Shown piece by piece: positions 38,060 through 48,759 of a stretch of DNA of 64,000 nt. The notes beneath the pieces were generated by a model. The model was given only the letters and a program-made list of their open reading frames with translations. It was not told the origin of the DNA and ran no database searches. Within the stretch, counting starts at the first letter, position 1. Every line of letters begins with the position of its first letter. The DNA is taken from positions 6,311,143 through 6,375,142 of the forward strand of contig NC_079491.1 in the NCBI RefSeq assembly GCF_020520425.1, written 5' to 3'. Source of the stretch: Spinacia oleracea. Its lineage: Eukaryota > Streptophyta > Magnoliopsida > Caryophyllales > Amaranthaceae. The translations under genes were made by a program, and so were the position numbers.

Positions 38060-39547
38060 GTCTTTGTTTACGCTTCTACTACAAGTATTTGATTGATTGA
38101 TGGATATAGTATTCTGGGCCGGGTTTAATGGATAGTCTTGTTTATGAATTTATATGGGCCAAATCCTGCTAGAATGAATAACCCAAATTAAAGTGGTTTC
38201 GAAAGAGTTTGATTTTTTTGGAAGATAGCCACATACTACACCCAAATTGAGTTGAGTTATCATGGGCAAATTTGTAAACCAAATTAGTTTAATCTCATTT
38301 GTTCTAGTCTCCTGCATACTTTCTATGACTTTGCATATGGTAATTACAAGTAGCTTAGTTAGTTAAAGTTTTAAATAGGTTGGTAATCAAGATTTGGTAT
38401 TGTCGATCTATCTACACTAACATAGACTTGGTTCGTAACTTGTTTTACACTGTTTCATGGGATTCTAGCATAAGTTTTGTTTAATTTAATTTAGTAACAA
38501 AGAACAAAAACTAAATTAATCCGGTTCAAGAGGAAACTCCAGGGGACGGCCTTCTATCTGAGAAGCTTCTTTTGCCAAATCATGAGCTTATTGCACCTGA
38601 GATAACGCGGTGTTTAAAATACCTTCCCGCCTAATCTTGTCAATTATCAAATGTTCTTGACTAGCTTGATTGTTGTCGTCTAGTAAATTGGAAACCATAA
38701 TTGTAGAATATGTGAATATAATGACCTATGAAATGAAAATCAAGAACTTACATTATTATTTACGCTTCCAACATTACATCCTAGTTATGTGGTTGAAATT
38801 TTAACTCATATACATGATTGTGATTTATGTCCAATTGCCCTATTGGCCATCCGATGATTTCATATCAATTGACATCATCATATAAATGGAGTTACGAAGC
38901 TTATATATGGTCAGTCCTTTTCTACAGATCCATACACTAATATGTTTGAACACAAACAACCAAAATGAAAGCCACCAAAAAGACATCGCAGTGGCCTTTA
39001 TAAAGGATCGCATCAAAGTTGCTATATGGTCTCTTTTGACAATGTTGAGTTTACCCTTTTATTAGCAAAAGCATATGCTTGTCCCATGTCTCGAATTCTA
39101 TCCTTGAATCAGATGGGTTTGTCTGATCGTTTAGAACCCGTAAATTAGAACACGAAATTCGGTCTGATACGATTATATTCAACCCGGGCTTAAGAGGTGT
39201 AGCGCGTCGCTGAGAAGGGACGCCCCCACGATGTTCCATTGTCGATTCATGTCATAGTATGTGACTTATTAGTTTTACGTTGGTCGCCACCAACCTACCG
39301 CAACCCTCCTCCTTTAATCGGGATTGAGACTGGCAGTGAATGCCGCATACATGACACTTACAAGTAAATATCGCATAAGCGACACTCACAGGCGGAGTTT
39401 AACATGAAAAGGAATCATGAATTTTAATTATTCAACATAGCAACCGGAGCATCGCACGTACCACACTAGTTTGATCTCTAACAATCTAAGACTATGTTTT
39501 ATGAAACACCAAATAAAATGACACCTTACAATTTCATAGTAAGATAA
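38060..39547. other. Intergenic right of FIP37
   Basis: Holds the FIP37 promoter side and then unassigned DNA. At 38520-38690 the minus strand reads as a short coding-like piece (AHDLAKEASQIEGRPLEF) interrupted by a stop, perhaps a decayed retroelement. At 39280-39420 a GC-richer segment (ACCAACCTACCGCAACCCTC) looks repeat-derived. No gene can be supported. Confidence 0.4.
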
Positions 39548-39600
39548 CTAGTTTGTGCCCGTGCATTATTTAATATCGTGTCAGATATTCTTAATAATAA
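39548..39600 (-). mobile_element. Helitron 3' terminus (rest not resolved)
   Basis: On the minus strand AATAATGCACGGGCACAAA runs into CTAG followed by T, the same 3' pattern as the full Helitrons in this window. No matching 5' TC end was found to the right. Confidence 0.5.
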
Positions 39601-40199
39601 TTGGATTTAATGATATATTTGTAATTTTCTTATTACAATAGAGTTATGGACTCGCGCGTTAGAAATTTTATGTGAACACTTTGTAATCCTAATACAATTA
39701 TGTGAACCCTAAAAAAATTGCATCCGTATTATATTCATATTATTTATGCACATTATGCTTACTTGGTATTTCATATGAACAACATAACTTTAATCCTAAT
39801 ATTATCATTTGGTTATCACATAAGAGATTATTTGTTAAACGAAATTATCGGAGTACATGATATGTTTTGCAAAAAATTAAGAAAGGATATTATTTACAGG
39901 GTAGTAAACGATAGTTGAGCGGACTATAAATAGCAAGTTTAATCTTATTTTTACTGCTAAAGCCATTTAAATATTGATTGACTAGAGAAAACTTAGACGA
40001 TTTCGGTGAACATCAAACTTCCCAAGAGTTGGCTTTGAAAAGGGAGAAATTATTAGTAATTATAAAGTTGATGAGATCAATTTGTCCAATTTGAATATGC
40101 CAATTGTTAATTGTACATCCTAAGACTACAAGACAATGGATATCCCTTTTTCTAAAAACAGAAGAAACGACTCAGTGAGTATACGAAGGAACTAAAAGT

Positions 40200-40325
40200 C
40201 ATTAGTAAGGGTAGTTTGGGTATTATATTAAATGTGAGGGGCATTTGGTGAATTTCTGAAAGTTGAGGGGCATTTAGTGAATTTCGTGAAAATTGAGTTG
40301 TATTTCATGAAAAATCCGTAATATG
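40200..40325. repeat. Possible single Mutator-like terminus with a 28-bp tandem word
   Basis: TGAGGGGCATTTGGTGAATT and TGAGGGGCATTTAGTGAATT stand 28-30 bp apart, and the stretch closes with GAGTTGTATTTCATGAAAAA. The design resembles the arms of the Mutator MITE at 9303, but only one arm is present. Confidence 0.4.
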
Positions 40326-40475
40326 AATCATCATTGTTAGCCTTTTTGTGCATGAGATTAAGAGAAAATGTAGAGTTTTATTCCGTGACATTATATTTCT
40401 TTCCCCGCATAACGTACATTAATTATTCACCCTTGTTCTTTACTTCGTGTTTAACAGTTACAATTGCGAAGAGTC

Positions 40476-42081
40476 GATAATTCACCTTCCTAAAGGGATG
40501 GGGGGCCTAGGGATTAGGTCAATGGGGGTGGTGAATAAAGCTTTGCTCATGAAAAGTGTCTGGCGCATTCACAATAACCCTCAGTCCTTACTGGCTAGGG
40601 TCTATACCAAGAGATTTTCCTCCCCTCTCCTAACGGGGAAGCCAACCAGAATCATCAATGGCGTTTTTTCATGGGGGATGAGAGGGTTAGCTAGGGCGGG
40701 GAATATTCTTCTCAAAGGCTGTAATTGGAAAGTCGGGGATGGAAACTCTATCCTGGCTAGCAGGGACCGTTGGGTTAATGGGAAAATACCGGAATTCAAG
40801 TCTACTATCACCATGGGCGAGGCAAGGGCTTGGAGAGTGAGTCACTTTATCATGCCGACGGGGAAAGACTGGGATCATGGGAAAGTCAACAGGTGTTTTG
40901 AATTCGACGACGCTAAACAAATTGTTGGGATGGAGCTGCCGTATAACCAGGCCAAAGATTATCTATACTGGAAGTATCATAAGGGAGGCAAGTTTACGGT
41001 TAAGACGGCATATGCGATGATTCTCGGAGAAGATTCGAATCACTCTAATGGTTTCGACGGTGAAAGTCCCTTCTCTTTGTTATGGTCTCTTCGTATGGCT
41101 CCGAAGTGGAAACTTTTTATTTGGAAAATTCTTAGGAATGGCCTTGCGACAAAGTGTAATCTTAATCAGAGGGGTTTAAACATCCCTTCTGCTTGTGACT
41201 TATGCTTAAACGAGGATGAGGATTACCAACACTTATTTCGCTTTTGCGAAATAGCAAAACAAACTTGGAGGAGTGGGTCCTTAGGGATTCACTCAGAATT
41301 GCGCAGTGACATTCCTTTTGTGGAATGGATGCTCTCCTATATCCGGCTTTTTCAATGCCAGGATGGTCACTTGAGTACTAGAACCATATACTTCATTACC
41401 ACGTTATGGAGCATATGGGTGGCTAGGAATAACAAGGTTTTCAGAGATGAGAATGTGGATCTTTCAATGGTAATGGATCTAATCACTAAAGGTTTGGAGC
41501 AACATGATATTACTACAAGTAATAGTTCCGGAGCTCTGAGGTATTTGCATCCACCGGAACAACATCTTTTTCCTCCCGGCTTCTTCAGGGCGACCCTTTC
41601 GGACAACGGGGGGAATCCCACTATTACCACCCTCTTGGTGGACGGAGCTTGGAATAAATCGACAAAATTATCGGGATTGGCATGGGTCAAGGACAATTTC
41701 GGGACGGGTGCAGGTTCCCCACAAGGTGGAGCGACTTTCGGTTATGCGGAATCTGCAATTCAGGCTGAAGCTCAGGCATGCCTTGCAGGGTTAAGATGGG
41801 CGATTCGCTGCGACATGAAGCATATTTTGATTTTGACTGATTCTTATTGTCTTGTGGACATGCTCCATGGAGGTGGGTGTGTTGATATGCAGGTCAAATG
41901 GACATTGGCTGAAATTGTGGCACGAGCATAGGATTTGGATTACTGCTCCATCAACAAGGTTGATAGGGATAGGATTCAGCCGGCTCATGTTTTGGCCAAG
42001 GGAGCAGCGCGTTCCCTTATTTCTTTTTCTAATGATGTTTAGTTTGTTTTCTTTTAGCTGCTGTCAAAAAAAAAAAAAAAA
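40476..42081 (+). mobile_element. 5'-truncated LINE with 16-bp TSD
   Basis: A perfect 16-bp direct repeat ACAATTGCGAAGAGTC lies at 40460-40475 and 42082-42097. Between them is the 3' end of a plant L1-type LINE ending in an A tail (42066-42081). The coding part covers the zinc-binding RT tail region and an RNase H domain but lacks endonuclease and the RT core, so it was truncated during target-primed reverse transcription. The flanking repeat gives exact insertion edges. Confidence 0.95.
40477..42042 (+). pseudogene. LINE ORF2 C-terminal part (zf-RVT and RNase H), one in-frame stop
   Basis: Frame open from the element edge to a TAG at 41929-41931, then open again in the same frame for 36 codons to TAG at 42040-42042. 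Early part: HLPKGMGGLGIRSM, the usual LINE block after the RT core. Middle: WKLFIWKILRNGLATKCNL then CDLC and HLFRFC, the RT zinc-binding domain. End: RNase H with LLVDGAWN, QAEAQACLAGL and ILTDSYCLV (catalytic D, E, D), and after the stop VDRDRIQPAHVLAKGA. The internal TAG breaks RNase H before its last conserved block. The piece could not act alone, as it lacks endonuclease and RT core. Confidence 0.9.
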
Positions 42082-42119
42082 ACAATTGCGAAGAGTCACA
42101 ACTCCTCTGTTCCCATTTG

Positions 42120-42570
42120 TTTTGATAATCGCTTCTTCTCCCGTAGCTTTTCCTTCCTCTCACAATTTACTTTTTTTTTTACATAACCGATCTCTTATCT
42201 TACTTGCCACTTTCCATGAGCATCTCCTTCAAGAAAAGTTGCAAATTTTATCCCCCTAAAATCAAATTGTGTGACATACTCTAGCTTCCATATATCTCGA
42301 CTAGTGGCAGATCCAGTGTATGGGGAGTGGGGTTACTTGACCCCACTTGACCTAAAAAAATTAGCATAATTTTAGTTAAATTTTGACTAATTCGTATTAA
42401 AAAGTATCTAATTTAGTTAATTTTTCAATAATTTTGTAATAGTGATCTCACTTAGTACGATTTCTAGATCCGCTACGGATCTCGAGTCCTTTTAGATGCG
42501 CTAATGGTAAGGTGAGATTAGTGACGACGACGACAAATGCTATCAAAATTATGTAGCACCAAAGAGGAGC
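42120..42570. other. Intergenic between LINE and hAT
   Basis: A short C/T-rich stretch with poly-T, then unassigned sequence. No gene seen. Confidence 0.5.
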
Positions 42571-42578
42571 AGACCTAG

Positions 42579-43111
42579 TAGGGGTGGGCATGGGCCGGAT
42601 CTGGGTCGGGTCTGGTGAGACCTAGACCCATATTCTTTAGGTGGACCCAGACCCGCCCCAAATCCATTGGGTCTGAAAAATTCAGACCCACACCCAGATC
42701 CAATGGGTCTAATGGATCTCGGGTTAAAAATGAGTCTAGTGTTATTTTTTTATTTTTAACATTTTTGTCTTAGAAAATTTCTTCGCGCCATTAATTTAAC
42801 CGTCATTTACCATCACATATTCACATTCGATACATAAAATATCACAATTCGCAAATTAGTGCCAAAATACTAATGTATGCATGTATCTAATTAGACTATT
42901 TCTAATTTCTAATAATTGACCTGGTCCATGGGCCGAATCTGGATCGGGTCCGGGTCTGAGTCTGAGAATATTGGACCCAAACCCATTTTTAAACACAAGG
43001 ATCCAAATCCGCCCCAGATCCATTGGGTCTCAAATAACTAGACACAGACCCTTAAAAATAGGCCGTGTCTAACTGGGTCTGGACCGGGTCCTAGACCCAT
43101 GCCCATCCCTA
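42579..43111. mobile_element. hAT-type non-autonomous element with 8-bp TSD
   Basis: The left end is TAGGGGTGGGCATGGGCC and the right end reversed is TAGGGATGGGCATGGGTC. A perfect 8-bp repeat AGACCTAG flanks it (42571-42578 and 43112-43119), the hAT target size. Subterminal regions carry many GGGTCTGG and AGACCC words in both directions. 533 bp, no transposase frame. Confidence 0.93.
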
Positions 43112-43425
43112 AGACCTAGTATGCAAGTTCGATTGCACGATATAACACGTTACATTTAGCACTCTTGCTAGACGATCAACGTAACTAACAGTTGTAACAC
43201 ACCTTAATTTTCTACTAATAATAGTTTACGTGAATCTTTTAAAAATACGTTTTTGTTATTGATCAACTTCTTTTAACTTTATATCTTTTCAAAAGGAAAT
43301 GTATTCTTCTATCTAATTGTTTTATAACTTGTAGTTCTAATTAAATTCAATTAACTACTAATTAAAAAACCATATATTATCATGCTTACTCCTTAAATAA
43401 ATGAAGCAATTTTCTTTCTCTTAAT

Positions 43426-44142
43426 TCTAATAATTAGCCGAGCATAATGGAGTTTTACTTCCTTGGTTTCTGCCATGTGTCACTGTGATTTGGCAAGTGA
43501 AAATAATGATGTGTCATGTCATGCACGCACACATGCATTACTCAAATTTATTATCACCAAAAATGTTAGTATTGATTTTCGAACCCACGACCTCTAATTA
43601 ATAATGTAAAGTTCTAACAATCTCTACAATGATATAACATGTGACCCTAAATTAATGAAAAAAGAAAAAACTCATTCTTATAAGTATTAAAACTTTAATA
43701 CCCAATATATATTTGAATAATAACCTATTATAAAAAAAATTACTTAATCTTTCTTAATTAATCATAGCATACGTAAAAAAAAAGAGTTAATTGTTGTACT
43801 ATTTCTTTAGCTAATCAATGGTGTGTTTTTCTAAAAATATACTATATCTTTTGTTATTAAATTTATAATAATTGATGCTTTAAGAAATTTCTTATGTTTA
43901 TAAGTGAATTAGAAAAAACAAAGTTTTATACGGAGTACCAATCAAGTAAGATTTGCAAAAATAAAGTATTTGACTTAGGAACTATTCTGGAAACCTTCAT
44001 ATATTTGGAGGATATTCTGTAATATAAGCAACAAATTAAATAGAAAAATACATAAAGGTTGCAATGAAAACAATCATCAACCGGACAAAAACCAAATAAC
44101 AAAAACAATAAAATTCGGGGCATCGCCCGGGCCACTAACTAG
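43426..44142 (+). mobile_element. Non-autonomous Helitron with antisense tRNA-like module
   Basis: The 3' end is clear: CGGGGCATCGCCCGGG, then CACTAACTAG followed by T at 44143. The 5' limit is tentative (TCTAATAATTAGCC at 43426). Inside, 43580-43640 read on the minus strand gives a B-box-like GTCGTGGGTTCG and an A-box-like TATATCATTGTAGAG, as in the related copies at 49950, 50913 and 52700. Confidence 0.55.
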
Positions 44143-44289
44143 TTATTACTTAAATCCCTATTAGACAACTTTTTCCAAGCAAAATAATTAAAATCATTCC
44201 AATGGTTAAGCTAATAATTGAAACGTTTGCAATTTGAAGGCAAGTTCCTAGCGCGCTACAACCATTGGATTCTCCTTATATGACGCAAT

Positions 44290-44619
44290 AAAAATTTGCA
44301 ACATTTTTTTAGTAATATAATAGTAAAATCGATATATTAATAATAGCAAACGTATTTACTCAATATTTTAGTCAAATTAACATATTACACATGTCAAATA
44401 TTTTGGTCAAATTAGCATATTAAGCACATAAGAAATTTAATACGTAGTAAGATAAAAAAAAATCCATATCAGTCTATTAGATAGTTAAATGAGTATGGTT
44501 GAAAATTTACTAATTATGTTGTAGTTGTAGAGAGGGGGGATATTTCAGATAAATATTTTTAAGAAAAATAATAAAATAGTTATTTTAGTACAGTCGTGCA
44601 TGCATGCGACCTTATCTAG
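44290..44619 (+). mobile_element. Helitron 3' part, 5' end not resolved
   Basis: It ends GTCGTGCATGCATGCGACC then TTATCTAG followed by T. The interior (CAATATTTTAGTCAAATTA, AATATTTTGGTCAAATTA) matches the reverse complement of the Helitron at 5650-6082. No TC start was found upstream. Its 3' end lies only nine bases from the left edge of the polygalacturonase duplication. Confidence 0.6.
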
Positions 44620-44627
44620 TTAATTAC

Positions 44628-45100
44628 AATAGACTAATTTCTTAATATAGATTATGGTTAAGTTGAGTTCTACATCCAGTGATATACTCCGTATTTAGTA
44701 AATTTTATAAACTGCCTTCCCTAATTTATGTTTTCCTGGCTCACTATATATTAACCGTATCTTTTAACAAAGAAAGGCACAAAAAATATTTATAATTAAG
44801 AAGAAAATGGCTGCTAAATCAAATCACACTTGTATATTGTTTTTCTTGATAATTTATTTGCTCGTCCTAGGAATTAATGGTGTGCGAGTTCCTGTGGGTG
44901 ATACCATTGTATTTGACATAACCAAGAATGGAGCTAAGCCTGGTACTGACGTTGCAAAGGTAAAGAAATACTCGAAAAATCAATACCATAATTAATAATA
45001 AGAGAAGTTTATATATTTGTAACTAATTTGGGGTTTATGAAATGACTCTTTTGAGAATAAGGCGGCATTTTCTGTGACATAATATGATGCAGTCTAATAC
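44628..45100 (+). pseudogene. Polygalacturonase copy 1: promoter and exon 1 only
   Basis: This matches 46855-47300, the promoter, exon 1 and start of intron 1 of the intact gene downstream. It keeps a TATA-like CTATATATTA (44744-44753), the ATG at 44807, a signal peptide (FLIIYLLVLGINGV), the sequence [20 protein letters not shown] and the GTAAAG donor at 44960. Exons 2 and 3 are absent. After about 45100 similarity is lost and other sequence follows, including a LINE fragment. If read without splicing it would give a 62-residue secreted peptide with no GH28 catalytic part. Promoter and exon 1 are intact, so transcription is possible. Confidence 0.85.
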
Positions 45101-45618
45101 TAGAATTTGAAGAAAAAAAAGTTACTTTTTATGGTAAGTAAACAAATTATATTAATACCAACATCATATACATCTGAATTTCAAGCCTTTGTACCTCTGT
45201 GTGCACTAGGCCATCATCTCTTTATTCCTAACCATTCAAATATAGAAAAACATACATTCTCCTAACAACTGCCTATGAGTCTTGGGCTCATCATCCCAAA
45301 TCAAACATAAAGAACAATTACAAACACAAGTTTTGAAAAGCGAATCGGTTATCTCTATTTTTTTAATTGGTAGTATTTGGTTTTTTTATCGTCTTCGGGC
45401 TAAATAAAAAAATTGAGATCCCAACTAATGTATAATAAAAAAAATACAAATAAAATCGATAGTTATTAAAATCAAATCAATTCTCCAACAGGACAGAAAG
45501 GTTAAGCTTCCTAACTTCTCACGTATTCAAGTTGCACTTTCAAAATAAATAGAAAATAAAACTAGAGGTGGAAGAAAATGTTAATCATTCAAACCAGAAA
45601 ATTAGAAGTAAGAGATAA

Positions 45619-45741
45619 TTACTTTGAATTTTGAGGAGGGTGAATTGGAATTGCAGGATACTCCATGGTTGCGTTGGCGGCATTGTAGAACGTTGAAATC
45701 GTTGCTCCGGTTGTTAGTTGTGAGAAGTTAGAGTAGAGCAT
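45619..45741 (-). CDS. Small unrecognised ORF or first exon with pyrimidine-rich leader
   Basis: On the minus strand an ATG at 45741-45739 opens a 40-codon frame ending YPAIPIHPPQNSK and TAA (45621-45619); a second ATG at 45666 in the same frame has a strong plant context (AACCATGG). The upstream leader (45750-45840) is C/T-rich (CTCTCTCAACTCC), as in real plant 5' UTRs, and AAA followed by GTAATT near the end could be a splice donor. I do not recognise the protein. It may be the first exon of a gene piece carried in with the sequence that replaced polygalacturonase exons 2-3. Weak evidence. Confidence 0.25.
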   Translation of the reverse strand: MLYSNFSQLTTGATISTFYNAANATMEYPAIPIHPPQNSK

Positions 45742-46061
45742 AAGGTTTTGGGGGAGGGGAGTAGAAGAAATCGGAAGAAAAGAGATAGGGATATGGAGTT
45801 GAGAGAGAGGGGGGGGAGAGTGTGCTGTGAAAGAGGCACGACATTTTTAGGGTTTGTAATGGTCGTTGGGGGTTTAATTAGGGGTGGGGGAATTTTAGTA
45901 TTTATATGGGTGACACCAAAAGTGGGGTTACCGAAATCCCCCTTCCCGCAATTTTATAGGTTATTTTATTTTATTGGTAAATTAAAGATTTTATTAACCA
46001 AGATAGTAAGGAACAAGCTAAGAAACAAAACTCAAAAGGCGAGAGTATGAAAGAAAAAGCT

Positions 46062-46640
46062 TCAGATATGCAACCCTTCTAGGAAGGCCCCCCTAAACAA
46101 GAGCTCACAAACTTTCTTAATGTAGAAACATCTGCTAAAGAATATATTTTGAATTTCTTTATAAAGACTAGTAACAGTTCTCTTCCTATCTTGAAATCTT
46201 CTGTGATTTCTCTCAATCCATATGAAGAAAATTGTCTTGACCAAACTCATTCTATAAATCTGGTGCAAAGCATTATTTTTGTTAAAGTGCGTAACAACCA
46301 GCTGCAACTCAATACCACTCTTCACTGTACCTGCTCAAACCAAGTCACTGCAAGAGATTGTTCCAGATTTCAGCCGACAAAGGGCATTTGAAAAATAAGT
46401 TATCAACACTTTCCAAGGAAGTACCACATAAACAACAAATGGGATCACAGACCACTCCAAAACTATTAAGTCTGTCAGAAGTAGCTAGCCTGCCCCAACA
46501 CAACGAGCCAACAAATGAAAGTACATTTTGGAGGAGCATGTGCATTACATATAAGTTTCCTCCAAGGGACTTTGGTTTGCGTACCTCTAAAAGCATTGTA
46601 CACCCTTTTAATGGAGAAGTTATCATCGGTAATCAAGTAG
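46062..46640 (-). pseudogene. LINE fragment (RT zinc-binding region), decayed
   Basis: Two minus-strand frames join to give the zf-RVT block: SLCWGRLATSDRLNSFGVV, then CCLCGTSLESVDNLFFKCPLSAEIW, then after a frame break IFFIWIERNHRRFQDR. The C-x2-C and F-x-C spacing and final W are the family signature. It differs from the LINE at 40476 and is broken by frameshift. No TSD found. It lies between polygalacturonase copy 1 and copy 2. Confidence 0.75.
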
Positions 46641-46721
46641 CTAGAAAAAAGTATATAGGTTACTGATAGAAAGAATTAGCACACAAGAAGTACATATATT
46701 GAGATAGAGGATTTTGATCGA

Positions 46722-46724
<3 letters not shown>

Positions 46725-46755
<31 letters not shown>
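46725..46755. repeat. (AT)n microsatellite
   Basis: About fifteen AT units upstream of polygalacturonase copy 2. Confidence 0.9.
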
Positions 46756-46759
<4 letters not shown>

Positions 46760-46952
46760 TTATCTTAATACTCAATCTAAATATGTTTGGGGTTTTTCAA
46801 TTACCAAATGGAAATAAACCATAGATATTAATTTATTTATGTTTGAGGGGAACCATAGATTAATTTCTTAATATAGTGTAAGGATAACTTCTAATAAATT
46901 TCGTATTTAGTAAATTACAATTTTCGTGCCTAATATTATGCTCCCTTACACA

Positions 46953-46962
46953 ATATATATAA
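46953..46962 (+). promoter_or_regulatory. TATA box of polygalacturonase copy 2
   Basis: ATATATATAA about 55 nt before the ATG at 47015; the aligned position in copy 1 carries CTATATATTA. Confidence 0.55.
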
Positions 46963-47014
46963 TAGCATTTTTAACATAGAAAGGCACTGCAAATTATTTG
47001 TAACAAAGGAAAAA

Positions 47015-48586
47015 ATGGCTTTTAAATTAAATTACACTCTTATATTGTTTTCCCTGTCATTTTATTTGCTTGTCCTAGAAATTAGTGGCCGCACGCACGT
47101 TACTGAAGGCGATACCATTGTGTTTGACATAACAAAGAATGGAGCTAAGCCTGGTACCAATGTTGCAAAGGTAAACAAATACTTGAAAAATCGATGTCAT
47201 AATCATGTAAAAAGTTTCTATATTTGTAACGGGTTTATGGGATGGCTTTAATTGAGACACGAAATGACATTTTTCTTCATATAAGATGATGCAAAAATAT
47301 GGTATATGTATTGACAATCTGTTAACTCCATTTTTTAATCGATAATATTGGTTTATTGTTTGTTTTCAGGCTTTTATGCGTGCGTGGAGTGATGCATGTG
47401 CATCGAAAAAACGAAGCAAGGTTTTAGTTCCTAAAGGAAAATACTTGCTAGGCCCTATTACGCTTAAAGGTCCATGCCAAACACCAATTACAATAGAAAT
47501 TTTAGGAAATTTCAAGGCCGCTTCGGATTTGGCATCCTTTAAAGGTGAAGATGCATGGTTTGAGATAGATAACGTCGATGGTCTGACAATCACAGCTCCT
47601 AAAGGAGCAGGTGTGTTCGATGGCCAAGGAAAAGAAGGTTGGAAAAATAATCATTGCGTTAAGACATTTGGCAGTTGTATATTCCTTCCTCATGTAAGCG
47701 CAATTTAGATCAAGTACACATATTTGGTAGGGGAATGTTAGGATGCAAAGACTATTTGTAAAATGATACAATAACTTATTATTTATATTGTGCATTGCAG
47801 AACTTTAGGTTTAATTTTCTGACGAATTCAAAAATTATTGGCATCACTTCACTAAACAGCAAGTTCTTTCACATAACCCTCCAAGGGTGTAAGAACCTGG
47901 AAATGACTGACATGAACATAACCGCCCCAGGAGACAGCCCTAACACGGACGGTATTCACATCGGACGTTCAGATGGCATTACCATTAGAGGAGTCAAGAT
48001 TGCCACTGGAGATGATTGTATCTCCTTCGGTGATGGGTCAAAAAACATCCTTGTAGAGCATGTCACATGTGGACCTGGCCATGGTATTAGCGTAGGGAGT
48101 CTGGGTAGATACCCCAATGAGCAGCCAGTGTCAAATATTACTGTAAGAGATTGTACCATCAAGAACACTCTCAATGGTGTCCGGGTTAAAACATGGGGGG
48201 CCTCTTATGAATCCTCTGCCAGTTTGTTGCATTTTGAAGATATCACTATTCAAAATGTTACATTTCCCGTCATTGTTGATCAAGAATATTGCCCCCAAAA
48301 TCATTGCAAACAAAGGTCCTCGTCCAGAGTTAAGATTTCTAACGTTCGATTCAAAAACGTGAAGGGAACATCAAGTACCAAGGACGCCGTGCAACTGATT
48401 TGCAGCAACACCGCGCCATGTAACAAGGTGGAGCTCACTGAAATAGACTTGAAATACAATGGAAAAGATGGTCCTGCGGTTTCAAAGTGCAAATTTGTTA
48501 AGCCTATTCTTACTGGAAAGCAGAATCCACGCGCTTGTGATGCACCTGCTGCCCCAGTTATTGAAGCAGCTGAATCAGACTCTTGA
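47015..48586 (+). CDS. Polygalacturonase (GH28), secreted, exo-type likely
   Basis: Three exons: 47015-47170, 47370-47693, 47801-48586; GT-AG, phase 0 at both junctions; 421 aa. Residues 1-25 are a signal peptide ([17 protein letters not shown]). GH28 motifs: NTDG (208-211, catalytic D210), GDDC (D231, D232), [12 protein letters not shown] with GHG at 253-255, and RVK at 288-290 where most members have RIK. Cys residues in the C-terminal part fit family disulfides. The enzyme hydrolyses alpha-1,4 galacturonan of pectin in the cell wall; the short N-terminus ([15 protein letters not shown]) resembles pollen-type exopolygalacturonases, so pollen expression is likely but not shown. The tail ([13 protein letters not shown]) is unusual low-complexity. 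Copy 1, 2.2 kb upstream, keeps only exon 1. Confidence 0.95.
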
Positions 48587-48759
48587 AAAAAGCTGCCAAA
48601 ATTTTGACCGTCACTTTAAAATCATGTTCCTTTTCTCTAACAATATGTATGAAAGAAAATTTGTTTTGAGGAGGAAAATAAAAGAAAAAAGAACATTCTT
48701 TTACCTCTATATTTACCATGTCGATGCTCCAATCAGTGGTAGATAAATAATATTTAGTT

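Noticed and set aside
40447..40475. Start of the 494-codon LINE frame at 40447
   Set aside because: Begins at GTG and its first ten codons lie in the target-site duplication outside the element; not a real start.
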